Assembly: GCF_042683165.1 (NCBI RefSeq)
Contig: NZ_JBHUIZ010000014.1
Span: 191,368 to 255,367, forward strand
Source: Tigheibacillus halophilus
GTDB lineage: Bacteria > Bacillota > Bacilli > Bacillales > Amphibacillaceae
Reading direction: 5' to 3'
Length of the DNA: 64,000 bases
Every line of letters starts with the position of its first letter. Within the stretch, counting starts at the first letter, position 1. The notes under the pieces were generated by a model, which ran no database searches, was not told the DNA's origin, and saw nothing but the letters and a program-made list of their open reading frames with translations. The translations under genes were made by a program, and so were the position numbers. Shown piece after piece: positions 61,223 to 64,000 of this stretch.

Positions 61223-62479
61223 ATGGACTATGATGTCATTGTCATCGGTGCCGGACCGTCTGGTTTGATGGCATCGATTGCAGCAGCAGAGTACGGTGCA
61301 CGGACACTGTTATTGGAAAAAGGAAGAAAACCCGGTAATAAATTGGCAATCTCGGGAGGCGGCCGCTGCAATGTGACTAATCGACTGCCACAGGACGAAG
61401 TGATCAGGCACATACCCGGTAATGGCAGATTTTTATACAGTGCTTTTTCGGTCTTTAATAATTATGATATTATCGCTTTCTTTGAAGAAATGGGTGTGGC
61501 TTTGAAGGAAGAGGATCACGGCCGAATGTTTCCGGTATCCAATTCATCAAAATCAGTCGTACAAGCATTATTAAATAAATTAGAACAACTGAACGTGGCC
61601 ATTCGGCTGCAAACACCTGTCCAGGCCATTGATTATGGGGATCATTCTCATACTGCAATTCTGGAAAACGGCGAAAAAATTTCCGCAAAATCCATTGTCA
61701 TCGCTGTTGGCGGCAAAGCAGTGCCATATACTGGTTCAACTGGAGATGGTTATGCCTGGGCAAAAAAAGCCGGGCATACTGTAACCACATTGTACCCAAC
61801 AGAAGTAGCATTAACATCAGATGAAACTTTCATCAAGGATAAAAGCCTGCAGGGGCTTTCGTTGAGAAATATCGCCTTGTCGGTACTTAACAATAAAAAG
61901 AAACCAATTATCACACATCAAATGGACATGATTTTCACCCATTTTGGCATATCCGGACCGGCTGTACTGCGATGTTCCCAATTTGTCGTTAAAGAGCTGA
62001 TGAAGGGACATCGGACCGTGGATATGCTATTAGACGTGCTTCCTGAGAAAAACCAAACAACCCTGCATCAAGAGCTCACAAAGCTAATGCAGGAAAATTC
62101 TAAAAAGACGTTTAAAAACACGGTGAAAGGAATGGTGCCCGAACGACTTCTTCAATTTATATTGTTGAAACTGCAGATTGGTGAAGAACAAAAATGTGCA
62201 AACATTTCCAAAGAAAAACTGATGTCTTACATCCATTTTTTAAAGCAAATGTCTTTCTCAGTCAACGGATCTTTGCCGTTGGAAAAAGCGTTCGTGACTG
62301 GGGGCGGCGTATCGATCAAAGAAGTCGTCCCAAATACGATGCAGTCAAAAAAGATGGATGGATTGTATTTCTGCGGAGAAATTTTAGATATTCATGGTTA
62401 TACAGGCGGCTATAACATCACAAGCGCTCTTGTGACAGGAAGACTGGCTGGTATGAATGCAGCACTTGCTGGCAGATGA
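61223..62479 (+). CDS. ytfP: HI0933/YtfP-type FAD-dependent oxidoreductase
   Basis: 418 residues. The N-terminal Rossmann FAD motif VIVIGAGPSGLMASIAAAE (about 5-23) is followed by GNKLAISGGGRCNVTN and IPGNGRFLYSAF. The C-terminal FAD motif is FCGEILDIHGYTGGYNIT. The reaction is unknown, although such proteins are often annotated as aminoacetone oxidase-like. ATG 61223 is preferred (AAAGGA nine bases upstream; MDYDVIVIGAG start as in the family) over a frame from 61151. It is divergent from ytgP. Confidence 0.93.
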   Translation: MDYDVIVIGAGPSGLMASIAAAEYGARTLLLEKGRKPGNKLAISGGGRCNVTNRLPQDEVIRHIPGNGRFLYSAFSVFNNYDIIAFFEEMGVALKEEDHGRMFPVSNSSKSVVQALLNKLEQLNVAIRLQTPVQAIDYGDHSHTAILENGEKISAKSIVIAVGGKAVPYTGSTGDGYAWAKKAGHTVTTLYPTEVALTSDETFIKDKSLQGLSLRNIALSVLNNKKKPIITHQMDMIFTHFGISGPAVLRCSQFVVKELMKGHRTVDMLLDVLPEKNQTTLHQELTKLMQENSKKTFKNTVKGMVPERLLQFILLKLQIGEEQKCANISKEKLMSYIHFLKQMSFSVNGSLPLEKAFVTGGGVSIKEVVPNTMQSKKMDGLYFCGEILDIHGYTGGYNITSALVTGRLAGMNAALAGR

Positions 62480-62555
62480 TTCCTCGTTTGCATTTTTGAC
62501 ATTGGTACATGCTACTAATGTATGGGGAAAGACAAAAAACGGAGGGATGATTCAA

Positions 62556-62744
62556 ATGCAAAAGAACAATAACAATATTTGGATACCATTAGTTGCTTCT
62601 GTAGGCGTTGGTGCCGCTACATTTTACAGCATGACTAAAAATGAGCAAGGCATTGGCCAAACCATGCAAAAGATGATTCCGTTTGTCAATCAAATGAGCA
62701 ATGCGAAAGACACGCAAACACTTGGGCCCCATGGCATGAGTTAA
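62556..62744 (+). CDS. Small membrane-anchored protein of 62 residues
   Basis: Starts MQKNNNNIWIPLVASVGVGAATFYSM with one short hydrophobic segment (about 9-25) and an asparagine/lysine-rich cytoplasmic N-terminus. The rest is polar, ending GPHGMS. GGAGG precedes ATG 62556; the ATG at 62547 is too close to it. A dedicated terminator follows. No family is recognised. It resembles YtxH-type small anchors in form only. Confidence 0.65.
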   Translation: MQKNNNNIWIPLVASVGVGAATFYSMTKNEQGIGQTMQKMIPFVNQMSNAKDTQTLGPHGMS

Positions 62745-62746
62745 GA

Positions 62747-62778
62747 AAATGACGCACCGGAACGGTGCGTCATTTTTT
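62747..62778 (+). terminator. Terminator of the 62-residue gene
   Basis: AAATGACGCACCG pairs with CGGTGCGTCATTT around a GAA loop, followed by a T-run. Confidence 0.93.
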
Positions 62779-62893
62779 CATATAAATGCCATTTTCTTTT
62801 TCTTCTAAGTGATTAACATCACACTTTACTCTCGACCGCTGCATTATGATTAACATATCGAAATAGATTTAAACGACGCAAGGAGTGGTGATT

Positions 62894-63634
62894 ATGGTTG
62901 AAACGGTAGAAACGTATGATGGCTGGTCTTCACTGCATGATTTCCGGACCATGAATTGGGAGAAATGGCAACAGTTGACTAATGAAAGAAAAGGAAGTTT
63001 ACTTAACGAATTGCACACAGCTATTAAGCAATGGGAGCATACTGTGGAAGAAAAAGAGGGCAGTCACGCAATATATACCATTGCCGGCAGTAAGGCGGAT
63101 CTCATGTTTATGATTTTAAGGCCGGAAATAAAAGATATTATTGATTGGAAAACAAAATTCAACAAGCTCGAAATAGCACATTTGTTAGAACCAAAAGCAT
63201 CTTTTGTTTCCATCATTGAAAAAAGTTCCTATACAAAACCGGAAACGGATCCATATCATAACCCGGAAATGCTTAAAAAGCTTTATCCACAAATTCCATC
63301 TGAGGAATATATTTGTTTCTATCCAATGAGCAAACTACGCGGTGAAATCAATAATTGGTTCACGCTGGAAAAGAACGATCGCGGACGAATGATGTTCGAC
63401 CATATCAAAACGGCTAAACCTTTTACCGAAAAAGTGAAACGAATCATCACCGGAGCTATCGGGTTGGATGACTATGAATGGGGTGTCTCCTTATTCTGTA
63501 ATGACCCGCTTCAATTTAAAAAATTAATTTATGATACCAGATTTGATGAGGTAAGCGCAAAATATGGTATATTTGGGTCTTTTTACATCGGCCATCGGCT
63601 TCATCCAGAGAAGATCAATTCCTATTTCTTATAA
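62894..63634 (+). CDS. hemQ: Coproheme decarboxylase HemQ (chlorite dismutase-like)
   Basis: Last step of the Gram-positive coproporphyrin heme pathway: peroxide-driven decarboxylation of coproheme to heme b. 246 residues, normal length. VETYDGWSSLHDFRTMNW opens the chlorite-dismutase fold. The catalytic tyrosine is in CFYPMSKLRGE (about 147), the proximal histidine lies in MMFDHIKTAKPF (about 173), and the signature GAIGLDDYEWGVSLF follows. ATG 62894 is chosen because AAGGAGTGG is close. No other heme gene is in the window. Confidence 0.95.
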   Translation: MVETVETYDGWSSLHDFRTMNWEKWQQLTNERKGSLLNELHTAIKQWEHTVEEKEGSHAIYTIAGSKADLMFMILRPEIKDIIDWKTKFNKLEIAHLLEPKASFVSIIEKSSYTKPETDPYHNPEMLKKLYPQIPSEEYICFYPMSKLRGEINNWFTLEKNDRGRMMFDHIKTAKPFTEKVKRIITGAIGLDDYEWGVSLFCNDPLQFKKLIYDTRFDEVSAKYGIFGSFYIGHRLHPEKINSYFL

Positions 63635-63666
63635 AATTCAGAGGGTATAGTTACCCTCTGAATTTT
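63633..63666 (+). terminator. Terminator of hemQ
   Basis: A 15-bp perfect stem AAAATTCAGAGGGTA / TACCCTCTGAATTTT with a TAGT loop begins at the stop codon. Confidence 0.9.
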
Positions 63667-63799
63667 AAAGTCCTCCCCTCCATTTTCAGACAGTTTTATT
63701 ACCTAAGAGTAATTTGATATATGTATATAGTATAAGTGTGAATTAGAAAACGCCATTGTGGGTAGCAGCTATTTAAACAAGTTCCACCTCAAATTTTTA

Positions 63800-64000
63800 T
63801 AATTCTTGTCGATAGAGCGTCTGTCATAACAATTGCAGCACTTTTTTTCCTTAGTTATTGTCGATAGATCCTCTGTCATCGCAATTGCAGCACTTTTTTT
63901 CCTTAGTTATTGTCGATAGATCCTCTGTCATCGCAATTGCTGCGCTTTTTTTCTTCAGTTATTGTTCATAGAGCGTCTGTCATAACAATTGCAGCGCTTT
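63800..64000. repeat. 52-bp tandem repeat, four copies, continuing past the right edge
   Basis: The core GTCGATAGATCCTCTGTCAT recurs at 63808, 63860, 63912 and (as GTTCATAGAGCG) 63964, exactly 52 bp apart. Each unit also holds the palindrome GCAATTGC or ACAATTGC and a run of seven T. Unit length is not a multiple of three, so it is not a coding repeat. Bases 63667-63799 show no gene. Confidence 0.9.

Noticed and set aside
63800..64000. CRISPR array
   Set aside because: The whole 52-bp unit is conserved, with no unique spacers between short repeats, and no cas genes are nearby.

Overview
The window is chromosomal core sequence from a low-GC, endospore-forming member of the Bacillaceae. The support is gene content: an alpha/beta-type small acid-soluble spore protein, YtrH/YtrI, YtfJ, EzrA, SftA, CcpA and NrnA. 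Gene order closely follows, from memory, the Bacillus subtilis dnaE-ytrH / ackA-tpx / thiI-ezrA / rpsD-tyrS / acuABC-motPS-ccpA-aroA / murC-sftA-ytpRQP / ytmP-ytlRQ segment. By eye GC is about 40 percent. A halotolerant genus (Oceanobacillus/Virgibacillus/Terribacillus-like) fits but cannot be proved here. No rRNA, tRNA, phage, transposase or CRISPR array was found.

Layout. 1-7.9 kb: dnaE (cut by the left edge), ytrH-ytrI-ytzJ, nrnA, ytpI, ytoI. 7.9-8.5 kb: a GC-rich, hairpin-dense intergenic element. 8.5-18.1 kb: ytkL, pspA, an M24 peptidase, ald, a 53-residue gene, a universal stress protein, moaB, ackA-ytxK, tpx, ytfJ-ytfI. 18.2-26.4 kb: NAD kinase, an ssp gene, thiI-iscS, ezrA, yttP, ytsP, comC with a small upstream ORF. 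26.4-34.2 kb: rpsD with its leader, a peptide transporter, tyrS with a T-box leader, a large class A PBP. 34.3-46.5 kb: acuABC, motPS, ccpA, aroA, ytxGH, murC, sftA. 46.5-61 kb: ytpR-ytpQ-ytpP, ytoQ, a YcgQ/YcgR-like pair with a Zur-like operator, a DUF84 NTPase, ytoP, ytzB, trmB, ytzH/ytmP, ytlR-ytlQ-thpR, an RsuA-type pseudouridine synthase, ytgP. 61.2-64 kb: ytfP, a small protein, hemQ, and a 52-bp tandem repeat running off the right edge.

Shared functions: carbon overflow and redox (ackA, ald, acuABC, ccpA); thiolation of tRNA and translation (thiI with its dedicated cysteine desulfurase, trmB, tyrS, rpsD, the pseudouridine synthase); cell envelope and division (murC, PBP, ytgP, ezrA, sftA, pspA); sporulation (ytrHI, ytfJ, ssp); peroxide and sulfoxide repair (tpx, ytsP).

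The most informative non-coding signals are: a T-box on tyrS; near-perfect sigma-W and sigma-B promoters before pspA and ytxG; a Zur/Fur-type palindrome before the ycgR-like permease; a 13-bp perfect inverted repeat that buries the motS start codon; a two-part terminator after aroA; and the 52-bp repeats. No clearly undescribed multi-gene system is evident; the novelty lies mostly in regulatory DNA and small ORFs.
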